Source: an uncultured Sphingomonadaceae bacterium
GTDB taxonomy: Bacteria; Pseudomonadota; Alphaproteobacteria; Sphingomonadales; Sphingomonadaceae
Direction of reading: 5' to 3'
Assembly (NCBI GenBank): GCA_947493215.1
Contig: CANLQE010000001.1
Location: 496,001-560,000, forward strand
DNA length: 64,000 bases
Shown: piece by piece, positions 26,461 through 35,221 of the stretch
How positions within the stretch are numbered: the first letter of the stretch is position 1
Layout: each line of letters starts with the position of its first letter
Notes under the pieces: generated by a model
What the model was told of the DNA's origin: nothing
The model's input: the letters and a program-made list of their open reading frames with translations, nothing else
Database searches by the model: none
Translations under genes and position numbers: made by a program

Positions 26461-27432
26461 TCAAGCTGCGGCGAGCAACGTCTCGCTTAAATCCCACAAC
26501 CGTTCCGCGCTTTCCTCGTCACACGCATGGGGTGCGACACAGCTATATGGCGGCGAATTTTCGTCCATCAACTGGGCGACGTCGCAATCCTCACAATAGA
26601 GGCCATGCTTGTCATTCAGCAGCGGTGATGTCGCGGCCCACAGGCTGGTGGTACAGCCCTGCGTGGTTGATTTAAAGCCGTTTTTGGCCATTTCCGATGG
26701 TTCGCCATTTTCGTCCAGCCAGCCTAGTTCGATCTGTTCATCGACAGGTAAATGGCGCTGCAGCGGCGTGAAAATCCCCCCCGGATGCACCGAAAAGGCC
26801 TGCCCGCCAAAACCGGCCATCCGGCGGCTGAGCGCATTGGCGAATAACGCATTGGCGCTCTTGGCCTGCGCATAGGAGGTCCATTTATTATATTCGCTAT
26901 TTTCGAACTGGATATCGTCCCACAAAATGCCATTGCGTTTATGGGCGATTGAAGACAGCGCGACGACGCGCGGGGCTTCGGCCTTTTCGAGCAAGGACAT
27001 CAACCCTTTGGTGAGCGCAAAATGGCCCATATGGTTGACGCCAAACTGGCTTTCCCAACCGGGACCGACACGCTCCAGCGGCGTGGCCATGATCCCGGCA
27101 TTGTTGATCAGCAGGTCGAGTTGGCTCAGACTTGCAACCATGGCATCGGCAAATTTACGTACTGAGCCTATGTCTGACAAATCCATGGTCGCTGAAGATA
27201 CATTACCTTCCACGCCCGACAAATTCTCCGCCGCTTTGGCTTCATCGCGCACCGGAACGATCACTTTCGCGCCCTTGGCAGCCAGCGCGCGGGTGGTTTC
27301 CAGTCCAATGCCGGAATAGCCGCCAGTGACAATCGCGGTCTTGCCTGTCAGGTCAATGTCAGCCAGCACTTCATGCGGTTCGCTCTTGGGCGGAAAGCCG
27401 GAGCCAAGCGGTTTCTGATCTGCTGCTGCCAT
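26461..27432 (-). CDS. Short-chain dehydrogenase/reductase (retinol dehydrogenase-like)
   Basis: A 323-residue SDR oxidoreductase with N-terminal TGGYSGIGLET (cofactor glycine motif), NNAGIM, catalytic Ser in VVALSSIAHK and YAQAK (Tyr/Lys pair), then HPGGIFTPLQRH. The extended length and the pattern match the retinol dehydrogenase/WWOX-like branch. The C-terminus is Cys-rich (GLYCEDCDVAQ...SCVAPHACDEE). It lies 14 nt downstream of alanine dehydrogenase on the same strand. The substrate is unknown. Confidence 0.9.
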   Translation of the reverse strand: MAAADQKPLGSGFPPKSEPHEVLADIDLTGKTAIVTGGYSGIGLETTRALAAKGAKVIVPVRDEAKAAENLSGVEGNVSSATMDLSDIGSVRKFADAMVASLSQLDLLINNAGIMATPLERVGPGWESQFGVNHMGHFALTKGLMSLLEKAEAPRVVALSSIAHKRNGILWDDIQFENSEYNKWTSYAQAKSANALFANALSRRMAGFGGQAFSVHPGGIFTPLQRHLPVDEQIELGWLDENGEPSEMAKNGFKSTTQGCTTSLWAATSPLLNDKHGLYCEDCDVAQLMDENSPPYSCVAPHACDEESAERLWDLSETLLAAA

Positions 27433-27446
27433 TATAGGATGTCCTT

Positions 27447-28571
27447 CTATTCGGGTTTATGCCCCACTATCTCTGACACCGGCATATATTCATAGCCCAA
27501 ATCTTCGGCCACCGCGCGATAGGTGACATGCCCGTTCCACACGTTCAGCCCCTCGGCGAGATGAACATCATCCCGCAGCGCGGCTTCCCAACCCTTGTTC
27601 GCAATAGCCAGCGCATGGGGCAGGGTGACATTGTTGAGCGCATAGGTGGATGTCCGCGATACCGCACCTGGCATATTGGCCACACAATAATGAACCACAT
27701 CATCCACGACATAGGTCGGGTCCTGATGGGTTGTTGCCTTGGATGTTTCAAAACAGCCGCCCTGATCAATGGCCACATCGCAGAGCACGGAACCGGGCCG
27801 CATGGTGGAAAGCATGTCGCGGGTTACTAGCTTGGGCGCTTCCGCACCGGGGATCAGCACCGCGCCGATGACCAAATCAGCGTCGGCGACACATTCGGCC
27901 AGATTGGCTTTGTTCGAGAATCGCGTTTTCGCCCGCGATTCAAAATGGGTGCCGACGGATTCCAGTACATCCGGGTTGCGGTCCAATATGGTCACATCTG
28001 CGCCCAGACCAGCGGCCATTTGCGCGGCGTTAAAGCCAACAACGCCGCCACCGATGATGGTCACCTTACCCGGCGATACGCCGGGGACGCCGCCCAGCAA
28101 TATGCCGCGGCCACCATGGGCTTTTTCAAGCGCGGTTGCGCCGGCCTGTATCGACATGCGTCCCGCGACCTGGCTCATCGGTTTCAGCAAGGGCAGGCCG
28201 CCCGTGCCGGTGACGGTTTCATAAGCGATGCAGATGGCTTTGGATTTGACGAGATCAGCAGTCTGATCCGGATCGGGGGCGAGGTGAAGATAGGTGAACA
28301 ATATCTGCCCTTCGCGCAGCATCGCGCGCTCGGCCGGCTGCGGTTCCTTGACCTTGACCACCATGTCACATTTTTCGAAGATGTCAGCCGCAGTGGCACA
28401 TATTGTCGCGCCCGCCGTTTCATATTCCGCGTCATCGGCACCTATACCGAGACCAGCGCCGGTTTCGACCAGCACGTCATGGCCATGAGCGGATAGTTCC
28501 CGCACCGATTCCGGCGTCAACCCGACGCGATATTCATGGTTTTTCACTTCTTTCGGGGTACCGACACGCAT
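27447..28571 (-). CDS. ald: Alanine dehydrogenase
   Basis: A 374-residue NAD-dependent L-alanine dehydrogenase (alanine to pyruvate and ammonium). It has [30 protein letters not shown] (substrate Lys), YLHLAPD (catalytic His), [14 protein letters not shown], the Rossmann motif [15 protein letters not shown] and [13 protein letters not shown], then [21 protein letters not shown]. The ATG at 28571 has AGGAG seven bases upstream; the track adds 12 residues. Confidence 0.97.
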   Translation of the reverse strand: MRVGTPKEVKNHEYRVGLTPESVRELSAHGHDVLVETGAGLGIGADDAEYETAGATICATAADIFEKCDMVVKVKEPQPAERAMLREGQILFTYLHLAPDPDQTADLVKSKAICIAYETVTGTGGLPLLKPMSQVAGRMSIQAGATALEKAHGGRGILLGGVPGVSPGKVTIIGGGVVGFNAAQMAAGLGADVTILDRNPDVLESVGTHFESRAKTRFSNKANLAECVADADLVIGAVLIPGAEAPKLVTRDMLSTMRPGSVLCDVAIDQGGCFETSKATTHQDPTYVVDDVVHYCVANMPGAVSRTSTYALNNVTLPHALAIANKGWEAALRDDVHLAEGLNVWNGHVTYRAVAEDLGYEYMPVSEIVGHKPE

Positions 28572-28659
28572 GGGGAGGCTCCTGTTTTTGCCGAGTCTTG
28601 CCCGCATCCAATATCAGCAAAATATGACATGTGCGAGAGGCTTGCGTAATAAAATTACA

Positions 28660-29643
28660 TCATTCAGCAATTTTCCTTATGGGCACGGGAACCGTGCAAA
28701 TATTGCCATAGCCGCCATGGGCTTCAATATATTGCAAAAGCGACGGGCTGTAACTGGCGAGATATTCATAGCGCGGCTGCTCGGCGACCGGCAATTCACT
28801 GGCCAGCCGGATCGAGGTGATCACTATATGCTCCGACTTGTCGGCATAAAAGCCGCCCGCCGCGGTGCCGAGCGGCAGGTTGGTGACATGTTCAAGCCCG
28901 TCAATTACCCGCCCCACCATGCCAAAGGTCATATCCAGACTGCGCGCGGCTTCGCCCGTAACGAAAGAAATTTCCGCGCCCGTGCCCGCATCCGGCGGGT
29001 CATAATGGGCCGGCGACAAGGATCCCCGACAGGTTAGCGGAAAGGCTTTGCCATCTTTGGTCCCAATCGGCCAGCCCGCGCCAAAGCCGACTTTCGCGCC
29101 ATAGCTCTCATAGATCATTTTCATCAGCGGTCGGATTTCGGTGCCCTGATATTCATTGCTATAAGCAACCGCAGCATCCAGCGCGGCCATATCGGTATCG
29201 CGCTTTGTGCCAAGCGCGGCGTTAAAATAATCGCTCTCGGGCACGGTTTCGAGATTCTTTGGGAGTTTCTTATTATCGGGATTACCACCAAATTGGGTGA
29301 CGAAATCTTTCGCGACACGATATATTTTCGTGCCGTCCCACCAGCGCGTTGCTGCAAATTTGCGCACGTTGCGAACATGCGCGCCGGACATTTCAGACGG
29401 GATTAATTGGATGACCGTTTGACGCTTATTGCCCTCTGCATCATCGGGTAGGGTGAAGATCATCAAATCGCTGACCGAGATGGGGAGCCAGTGTTCAGCG
29501 GGCGCGGCATTGAGCACTTGCTCGGGCGTGGGCGGAGGCGTCTGGGCCCCAGATATTTCGTCCTGCGCGTGGGCGGGCAGGGCTATCAACACCCATCCGG
29601 CGAGCAAGAGAAAGAAGGATTTTGTGCTGTAAAAGGGCTTCAT
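28660..29643 (-). CDS. Exported cyclophilin-type peptidyl-prolyl isomerase (copy 1)
   Basis: A 327-residue secreted protein: signal peptide ending near LPAHAQ, then a cyclophilin-type domain (VIQLIPSEMSGAHVRNVRKFAATRWWDGTKIYRVAKDFVTQFGG). The catalytic Arg corresponds to the IYRV arginine. A long insert separates the strands, and the C-terminus (FYADKSEHIVITSIRLASELP) matches its neighbour. It should fold proteins in the periplasm. The ATG at 29643 follows AAAAGGAA; the upstream TTG in the track is rejected. It is the second of two tandem paralogues. Confidence 0.87.
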   Translation of the reverse strand: MKPFYSTKSFFLLLAGWVLIALPAHAQDEISGAQTPPPTPEQVLNAAPAEHWLPISVSDLMIFTLPDDAEGNKRQTVIQLIPSEMSGAHVRNVRKFAATRWWDGTKIYRVAKDFVTQFGGNPDNKKLPKNLETVPESDYFNAALGTKRDTDMAALDAAVAYSNEYQGTEIRPLMKMIYESYGAKVGFGAGWPIGTKDGKAFPLTCRGSLSPAHYDPPDAGTGAEISFVTGEAARSLDMTFGMVGRVIDGLEHVTNLPLGTAAGGFYADKSEHIVITSIRLASELPVAEQPRYEYLASYSPSLLQYIEAHGGYGNICTVPVPIRKIAE

Positions 29644-29686
29644 CGCAATCAGTTCCTTTTTCAAAATTCACACAGCTTCGCTCGCT

Positions 29687-30667
29687 TCAATCCGCCTTCA
29701 CCCGCCGAACCGGGATCGGGATATTGCAAATATCCGCGCCGCCTGCTGGTTTTATGAAAAACGGATCGCGGCGATTGGCGCGGGCATCGGCATAGCTTGC
29801 GAAGGCTTTTCCGTCTGTATCGAGATATTCAAACTGGGGTTGTTCCCCAGCGGGTAGGGCGTTGCCCAGCCGGATCGACTGGATCGGCACGCGTTTGCTG
29901 GCGTCAGCATAAAAGCCAAGCTGTCCCTTGCCGCGTGGCAGACTGGAAAGATGGTCTATACCTTCAATAATCCGGCCAACCACTGCGATATTGCGGTCGA
30001 GATGGCGCGGGGCATGGCCGATCACCGTATAGAGTTCTGCGCCGGTGCCGGTATTGGGGGAGAGGTTGCGGCCGACGCCAACAGCGCCGTAGCAATGGAT
30101 GGGCCAACTCCAGCCGCTTGCGGTTCCGGCAATTGGCCAGCCCATGGCACTATGTTTGACCCAGTCTGCATAGCTGTCGGCTTGGCCTTCTACTTTGAGC
30201 GTTGTTGTCTTGCCGTCATGATATGGCTCTACTTGATAGTGTCGCTCGGCAATTTCTTCCAAACCCTCGGGCAAAGCTTTTTGCTCCGTCTCTCCCGATT
30301 CCGGATTGTCGTATCCCGCATCGCCCCATTGCACGACATAATTGTCCTGCACCCGGTTGATGCTGGTCCCATCCCAGAATTTCGCGGCGGCGAGTTTGCG
30401 GATATTGCCAATCCAGCCTTGCGAGAAAGGCGGCGGCATTAACTGGATGACCACGCGGCGTGCTTCACCCTTTGCATCGGGGGCCAGATCCATGACCAGC
30501 AGATCGCTGGCCGCTATGGCTTTCCAGTCGCTCGCCGGGGCTGCGTCGACTATCGCATTGGGGCTGGGATATTCCTTTTTGGGCAGCTCTTGTGCCGAAA
30601 GAGAAGAAGCCGCCATCAGGGCGGCCATGAAGACGATGGGCGATGCGATCAGTGGAAATTTTGTCAT
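29687..30667 (-). CDS. Exported cyclophilin-type peptidyl-prolyl isomerase (copy 2)
   Basis: A 326-residue paralogue of the adjacent gene. The signal peptide ends near SSLSAQ. The cyclophilin domain reads VVIQLMPPPFSQGWIGNIRKLAAAKFWDGTSINRVQDNYVVQWGD, with catalytic Arg in INRV. Both copies share the unusual FYADxS...IxSIRL...LPxxEQPxxEYL tail, so they come from a duplication. They are read in the same direction, 43 nt apart, and are probably one operon. Distinct inserts suggest separate client sets. Confidence 0.87.
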   Translation of the reverse strand: MTKFPLIASPIVFMAALMAASSLSAQELPKKEYPSPNAIVDAAPASDWKAIAASDLLVMDLAPDAKGEARRVVIQLMPPPFSQGWIGNIRKLAAAKFWDGTSINRVQDNYVVQWGDAGYDNPESGETEQKALPEGLEEIAERHYQVEPYHDGKTTTLKVEGQADSYADWVKHSAMGWPIAGTASGWSWPIHCYGAVGVGRNLSPNTGTGAELYTVIGHAPRHLDRNIAVVGRIIEGIDHLSSLPRGKGQLGFYADASKRVPIQSIRLGNALPAGEQPQFEYLDTDGKAFASYADARANRRDPFFIKPAGGADICNIPIPVRRVKAD

Positions 30668-30774
30668 ATACCCACCCTAACCACAAGCAAGCTCTTGCGA
30701 AAGAGCGTTTCGCGCACTAGGGGAAGCGTCGCTGTCAGAGTTTCGACCAACCAAATGATTCTGATGAGCATTGC

Positions 30775-30862
30775 GGAGTCGTGGCAGAGTGGTCGATCGC
30801 GCACGCTTGGAAAGCGTGTATAGGGCAACCTATCGAGGGTTCGAATCCCTCCGACTCCGCCA
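30775..30862 (+). tRNA. tRNA-Ser(GGA)
   Basis: An 88-nt gene with acceptor pairing GGAGTCG / CGACTCC, discriminator G and encoded CCA. The anticodon arm CACGC-TTGGAAA-GCGTG gives GGA, which reads UCC and UCU. A long variable arm (TATAGGGCAACCTAT) and GGTTCGAATCC T arm confirm a class II serine tRNA. An ATTTTTAATT tract follows directly. Confidence 0.97.
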
Positions 30863-31021
30863 TTTTTAATTCTTGTGTCTTGCCCATTGAAAATCGGGTG
30901 GGCGCTTGTCGAACTCACGCTATCGGACTAGGGACAATGTTCATATTTGACCGTCTTGGGTTCTACCAGTCCGAGCCATTGGTCTAGCGTTTTTAACGGT
31001 GACAGATAAACAGGACAAAAA

Positions 31022-31894
31022 ATGGATTTGGTCGGCCCCGCTTCGCATAGCTATTTCTCTCAGCGGCTTCGTCTGCATTATGCCGATTGGGGCAATGCGG
31101 AAAAGCCGCCGTTGATCCTGCTGCATGGCGGTAAGGATCATTGCCGCAACTGGGACTGGGTTGCGCAGCAGTTGCGGAACGACTGGCATATCATTGCGCC
31201 CGATGTGCGCGGTCATGGTGACAGCCAGTGGAGCACAGACGGCAATTATACGACCATGGCGATGGTCACCGATCTGGCGCAGCTCATCCATCAACTTGAC
31301 CTCTCTCCTGTCACGATTGTCGCGCACAGCATGGGTGGGAATATCGCGCTGCGTTATACAGGGTTTTATCCCGATACGGTGCGCAAGCTGGTTGCGATTG
31401 AAGGTTTGGGCCCCAGCCCAGAGATGCTCGCCGAACGCGAAAAAATCGGCCAGATTGAGCGCGTGCGCAATTCGATTGAGGAAAAGCGCAAGGCCGCGGG
31501 CCGGCAGGTGAAGCGCTATGCGACATTTGAGGATGCGCTCAAACGCATGCAGGATGCTAATGGTCATTTGTCCGATGAACAGGCCCGCCACCTGACCACC
31601 CACGCGGTCATCCGTAACGAGGATGGGAGTTATAGTTGGAAATTTGATCCCTATGTGCAGCATTGGGATTCGATTGATCTGCAACAGTCCGATATCCAGC
31701 AACTATGGCGGAACATCACCTGCCCGACCCAATTGCACTATGGCGATGATAGCTGGGCAAGCAATCCGGAAAAAGACGGCCGGATGCAGTATTTTGGCGA
31801 CAATGTGTCGGTGAAAAGCTTCGCCAATGCAGGGCACTGGCTGCATCATGATCAGTTTGACCAATTTGTTGGCGAGCTCCGGGCGTTTCTATAA
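31022..31894 (+). CDS. Alpha/beta-fold hydrolase
   Basis: A 290-residue serine hydrolase. The oxyanion region is LILLHGGKDHCRNWDW, the nucleophile elbow is AHSMGGN, the acid lies in LHYGDDSW, and the catalytic His is in NAGHWLHHD. No signal peptide is seen, so it is cytoplasmic. The cap region (residues about 140-195) is charged and helical. The substrate is unknown; epoxide hydrolase, haloalkane dehalogenase and esterase relatives all share this pattern. Confidence 0.9.
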   Translation: MDLVGPASHSYFSQRLRLHYADWGNAEKPPLILLHGGKDHCRNWDWVAQQLRNDWHIIAPDVRGHGDSQWSTDGNYTTMAMVTDLAQLIHQLDLSPVTIVAHSMGGNIALRYTGFYPDTVRKLVAIEGLGPSPEMLAEREKIGQIERVRNSIEEKRKAAGRQVKRYATFEDALKRMQDANGHLSDEQARHLTTHAVIRNEDGSYSWKFDPYVQHWDSIDLQQSDIQQLWRNITCPTQLHYGDDSWASNPEKDGRMQYFGDNVSVKSFANAGHWLHHDQFDQFVGELRAFL

Positions 31895-31969
31895 ACAGCT
31901 GCATAGTGTCGTGAATTGGTCGTGTTGAATCAACTTCGACCTGACAAAATGCAAGCTGGCCCCACAGCC

Positions 31970-32020
31970 TATCACATTTGATGTGATATAATTCTGGACC
32001 TATCACACTGCAATGTGATA
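31970..32020. promoter_or_regulatory. Two TATCACA/TGTGATA dyads at the ribBX promoter
   Basis: The first dyad (31970-31988) is TATCACAT-TTG-ATGTGATA, perfect over 8-bp arms. The second (32001-32020) is TATCACACTGCAATGTGATA. Their centres are about 31 bp apart, three helical turns. A TATAAT at 31987-31992 overlaps the right arm of the first dyad, which suits a repressor operator. The ribBX start codon is 36 bp after the second dyad. No FMN riboswitch is seen here. Confidence 0.72.
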
Positions 32021-32055
32021 ACGAGGCTGCAGAAACATCAAATAAGGTCCTAGAT

Positions 32056-33363
32056 ATGAGCAAGATATTGATAGAGCAACTGATCGAATTGATCGATTCG
32101 GGTAAAGAAACACGCGCTGGTCTAGCCCGTGCGGCTGGCCTTCACGCCAATAGCTTGCGAGCCTTGGGGCAGGCTGACTGGAATCCGACCGCTGAAACGC
32201 TCGGCAAGCTCGAGACATATCTGGCCCGCGGCGGCAGCGGCGTGATGGCGACCGCAGAAGAGATTATCAACGAAGCGCGGAACGGACGCATGTATATATT
32301 GGTCGATGACGAGGACCGCGAAAATGAAGGCGACCTCATCATTCCCGCGCAGATGGCGACCCCCGATGCGATTAACTTCATGGCAAAATATGGCCGGGGG
32401 CTGATCTGTTTGGCTATGGCGAAGGATCGGGTCGAAGAGCTCGGCCTAGATATGATGAGCCAGAATAACCGCACCGCGCATGAGACGGCGTTCACCATTT
32501 CCATCGAAGCGCGCGAAGGCGTTACCACCGGTATTTCTGCTGCCGATCGTGCCCGCACCGTGGCGGTCGCCATTGATGGCACCAAGGGCAAGAGTGAGAT
32601 TGTCACTCCCGGCCATGTCTTCCCATTACAAGCACGCAATGGCGGCGTGCTGGTGCGTGCTGGTCATACAGAGGCGGCCGTGGATGTGTCGCGTCTTGCC
32701 GGCCTTAACCCATCCGGCGTGATTTGCGAGATCATGAAGGATGATGGCGAAATGGCGCGGCTCGATGATTTGATCGAATTTGCTCAGCACCACGGGATGA
32801 AAATCGGCACGATCCGTGACCTCATCGCCTATCGTCTGCGCAATGACCATCTCGCTCAGAAACGCACCGAAGCCACATTTGAAAGCCGCTGGGGTGGCGA
32901 GTGGAAAGCGATTACCTTTTTCAATACGGCTACTGAATCGGAACAAATTGTCTTGCAAAAAGGCCATGTCGATCCCGACAGCCCAACATTGGTTCGCATG
33001 CATGCCACCGCCATCTTCAGCGATGTCTTCGGCAAGACAGGCGGCCATTCCGGCACCTTGGCCGAATCGATGAAGATTATCGGGGAAGCGGGTTCCGGCA
33101 TCATCGTCTTCATCAGCCCGCGTATGCCCGATTTTTATTCCCGCCAAGTGGCGCGCCTGAAAGGCGAGAAGCCTGCCGATATGGATCAGCTACGCGACTA
33201 TGGTGTCGGCGCGCAGATTCTGACCGAACTGGGCGTTAGCGATATGGAGTTACTATCCAATACCAGCCATGATCTTGTTGGGCTGGATGCCTATGGATTG
33301 CGGATTGTCGGCCAGCGGGCGATTCCCGATGGTGAGAAAGTCCAAGAGCTGGAGACCGCATAA
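32056..33363 (+). CDS. ribB: HTH-RibB-RibX fusion: 3,4-dihydroxy-2-butanone-4-phosphate synthase
   Basis: A 435-residue riboflavin-pathway protein in three parts. Residues about 1-58 form an XRE/lambda-repressor-like helix-turn-helix ([34 protein letters not shown]). Residues about 64-265 are a complete DHBP synthase, which makes the four-carbon unit from ribulose-5-phosphate, with [11 protein letters not shown] and TGISAADRA. The rest resembles GTP cyclohydrolase II, but the zinc cysteine segment is replaced ([15 protein letters not shown]), so it should be inactive for GTP; this is the RibBX arrangement known in proteobacteria. An internal ATG at 32245 would give RibBX without the HTH. ribH overlaps its stop by one base. 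Confidence 0.93.
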   Translation: MSKILIEQLIELIDSGKETRAGLARAAGLHANSLRALGQADWNPTAETLGKLETYLARGGSGVMATAEEIINEARNGRMYILVDDEDRENEGDLIIPAQMATPDAINFMAKYGRGLICLAMAKDRVEELGLDMMSQNNRTAHETAFTISIEAREGVTTGISAADRARTVAVAIDGTKGKSEIVTPGHVFPLQARNGGVLVRAGHTEAAVDVSRLAGLNPSGVICEIMKDDGEMARLDDLIEFAQHHGMKIGTIRDLIAYRLRNDHLAQKRTEATFESRWGGEWKAITFFNTATESEQIVLQKGHVDPDSPTLVRMHATAIFSDVFGKTGGHSGTLAESMKIIGEAGSGIIVFISPRMPDFYSRQVARLKGEKPADMDQLRDYGVGAQILTELGVSDMELLSNTSHDLVGLDAYGLRIVGQRAIPDGEKVQELETA

Positions 33364-33788
33364 TGGCCAAATTTCTAATCGTCGAAGCGCGTTTTTACGA
33401 CCATCTCAACGATATGCTGATGGACGGCGCCAAGGCCGCATTGGATGCCGCCGGCCATGCGCATGCGACGCTGACGGTGCCCGGCGCATTGGAAATACCT
33501 GGCGCGATTTCTATGGCGATAGATAGCAGCCAATATGATGGCTTTGTCGCGTTAGGCGTTGTGCTGCGCGGGGAAACCTATCATTTCGAAATCGTCTCGA
33601 ACGAAAGCGCGCGCGGTATAATGGCTCTCACGTTGGATGGCGCAGCAATTGGCAACGGTATCATCACGGTTGAGAATGAAGCCCAAGCATTGGCCCGGGC
33701 GGATAAGGGACAGAAAGATAAGGGTGGCGAAGCGGCTAAAGCCGCAGTGGCCATGTATGAACTTGCCCAAAAATATAGCGAAGCTTGA
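33363..33788 (+). CDS. ribH: 6,7-dimethyl-8-ribityllumazine synthase
   Basis: A 141-residue lumazine synthase, penultimate enzyme of riboflavin synthesis. Visible motifs are GALEIPGAI (substrate pocket) and [24 protein letters not shown] (phosphate-binding and catalytic His region). The ATG shares a base with the TAA of ribBX, so the two genes are translationally coupled and joined at the same metabolic step, since RibH consumes the RibB product. Confidence 0.96.
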   Translation: MAKFLIVEARFYDHLNDMLMDGAKAALDAAGHAHATLTVPGALEIPGAISMAIDSSQYDGFVALGVVLRGETYHFEIVSNESARGIMALTLDGAAIGNGIITVENEAQALARADKGQKDKGGEAAKAAVAMYELAQKYSEA

Positions 33789-33794
33789 TAGAGC

Positions 33795-34232
33795 TTAGGC
33801 CATCGCTGTTTGAAATATATCTGCGAACCGATCCTTTTTTCCCATGACGTCGGACAATGTGAACTTGTCCAAATGACTCAAAAAGACTTCCACGGCGTCG
33901 ACCAGCATATGGGAGAGGCCACAAACCGGTGTAACTATGCAATTATTGGTTGAGCCGGGACTGCATTCAACGAACTGGCTGACCTCCTCCATCGCGCGGA
34001 CGACTGTTCCAATATTAATCTTCGCAGGATCACGGGCCAGTGTAAGCCCGCCGCCGCGGCCACGCTGGCTGACGATAAAGCCTGCGCTGGCGAGCCGCTG
34101 GGCAACCTTCATCAAGTGATTTTTGGAAATGCCGTAAGCCGAAGCGATATCATCAATCGTTTGGCTGCCTTCCTGTGACGCCAAAAACATCAATGTGCGC
34201 AGCGCATAGTCGGTCTGTGTGGTTAATCTCAT
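33795..34232 (-). CDS. nsrR: NsrR, nitric-oxide-sensing Rrf2 repressor
   Basis: A 145-residue Rrf2-family winged-helix repressor starting MRLTTQTDYALRTLMFLA. The three cluster cysteines C90, C98 and C104 (FVECSPGSTNNCIVTPVCGL) match the NsrR pattern for an NO-sensitive Fe-S cluster rather than IscR. The recognition helix lies in ISKNHLMKVAQRLASAGFI. It is divergent from a truncated globin operon, and NsrR-like dyads lie between them. Confidence 0.93.
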   Translation of the reverse strand: MRLTTQTDYALRTLMFLASQEGSQTIDDIASAYGISKNHLMKVAQRLASAGFIVSQRGRGGGLTLARDPAKINIGTVVRAMEEVSQFVECSPGSTNNCIVTPVCGLSHMLVDAVEVFLSHLDKFTLSDVMGKKDRFADIFQTAMA

Positions 34233-34234
34233 TA

Positions 34235-34257
34235 AACATGCGTATTATATATTGCTT
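34235..34257. promoter_or_regulatory. Degenerate NsrR half-site dyad near the nsrR start
   Basis: AACATGCGTAT at 34235-34245 matches 8 of 11 bases of the enteric NsrR half-site AAGATGCATTT; the opposite arm is poor. It lies just upstream of the nsrR start codon and could serve autoregulation. It is much weaker than the neighbouring site. Confidence 0.4.
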
Positions 34258-34276
34258 TTAAGTTCAAGGCGGATAT

Positions 34277-34299
34277 AAGAGGCATATTATATACCTCTT
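34277..34299. promoter_or_regulatory. NsrR box upstream of the globin operon
   Basis: A 23-bp dyad with arms AAGAGGCATAT and ATATACCTCTT around a central T. It has the 11-1-11 layout of the known NsrR operator (AAGATGCATTT-N-AAATGCATCTT) and differs at few positions. It ends 16 bp before the globin ATG, where bound repressor would block transcription. NO damage to the NsrR cluster would release it. Confidence 0.78.
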
Positions 34300-34314
34300 T
34301 AAACGAGTCGAGCC

Positions 34315-34770
34315 ATGGCCCACCCACATACGATTGCTGCCCGTGAAGACAAAGCGGCCCATGCAGCTGCTTTGGGGATTACCGAAGCGCGGATTTCCGA
34401 TCTGGTGGATAGCTTTTATGAAAAGATTCGCAGCGATGCTTTGCTGGGACCGATTTTCAACGAGACCATAGCCGACTGGCCGCCTCATCTCGCCCGCATG
34501 AAGGATTTCTGGACGTCCATCGCCATTGAATCGGGACGGTTTCGCGGCAACCCGATGGTCAAACATCTGGCGATCCCCGGAATTGATCGCGGTCATTTCA
34601 GTCACTGGCTAGCCTTGTTTGACGAGACATTGCCTGCAGTCATGCCGAACTCGGCGGCTTGTCAATTTCTGTCCGAACGCGCGGCGCGCATCGCCGACAG
34701 CTTAATGACCGGCATTTCCATCCACCGCGATGGTTTACCCAAAATAGCGCAAAAAGAAGGAGACAAATAA
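34315..34770 (+). CDS. Group III truncated haemoglobin
   Basis: A 151-residue globin of the trHb3 (group III) class, linked in other bacteria to nitric oxide chemistry. It has the ISDLVDSFYEKIRSDALLGPIFN stretch, the WPPHLARMKDFWTSIAI region typical of this class, and the proximal His in the KHLAIPGIDRGHFSHWLALFDETL helix region. It lies directly behind the NsrR box and overlaps the next gene by one base, so it is the first gene of an NO-response operon. Confidence 0.9.
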   Translation: MAHPHTIAAREDKAAHAAALGITEARISDLVDSFYEKIRSDALLGPIFNETIADWPPHLARMKDFWTSIAIESGRFRGNPMVKHLAIPGIDRGHFSHWLALFDETLPAVMPNSAACQFLSERAARIADSLMTGISIHRDGLPKIAQKEGDK

Positions 34771-35216
34771 TGTTGCTCGACGAGAATAATATGGCTGTCC
34801 AAAGTGATGAATATTATCATGAATCCGCGTCCCATGAACTGGCGACACTTGCGGTGTCTGCGCAACCTGAATCCCGTACCTTCGGTATCCCCCCGATCAT
34901 CTGGGGCAGTATGGCGGCGAGCTATGCCTTGTTCTTTTTCGGTCTTATCCTGGGCACGGGCCATGACGGGCGGGCCTTGTTCATGATCGCCATCAGCATG
35001 CTCTATGCCGTCATGTATTTTGGGACCGCCTTTGTTTTGAACAGCTTGGGTGCATCTGGCCGCGCGGAACAAGAGAGCCAGTGGATCAAAGGAAAGTTTG
35101 ATACCCATACCGGGCGGATGAGCTTTGGCGCGGTCTATGGGCAAATGCTGGTCGTGCCTATCGTCTTCGCTCTATTTGGCCTCGGTATTGCAATTATCCG
35201 TTTTGCGGTTGTGTGA
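34770..35216 (+). CDS. Membrane protein of unknown function in the NsrR operon
   Basis: A 148-residue protein with about 45 polar residues, then three hydrophobic helices (PPIIWGSMAASYALFFFGLILG, LFMIAISMLYAVMYFGTAFVL, and QMLVVPIVFALFGLGIAIIRFAVV). The polar loop between helices 2 and 3 includes QWIKGKFDTHTGRMSFG. No family is recognised. The ATG at 34770 shares a base with the globin stop and has a strong GAAGGAG site, so translation is coupled. Its place suggests a job in NO tolerance or respiration, but this is inference. Confidence 0.75.
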   Translation: MLLDENNMAVQSDEYYHESASHELATLAVSAQPESRTFGIPPIIWGSMAASYALFFFGLILGTGHDGRALFMIAISMLYAVMYFGTAFVLNSLGASGRAEQESQWIKGKFDTHTGRMSFGAVYGQMLVVPIVFALFGLGIAIIRFAVV

Positions 35217-35221
35217 CTGAT

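Noticed and set aside
30664-30918. 84-residue minus-strand ORF with GGVGGIRTLDRLPYTRFPSVRD
   Set aside because: It is antisense to tRNA-Ser; this peptide is a well-known false prediction over serine tRNA genes.
31895-32055. FMN riboswitch upstream of ribBX
   Set aside because: The conserved RFN segments are absent and the space is too short; the dyads are a better explanation.
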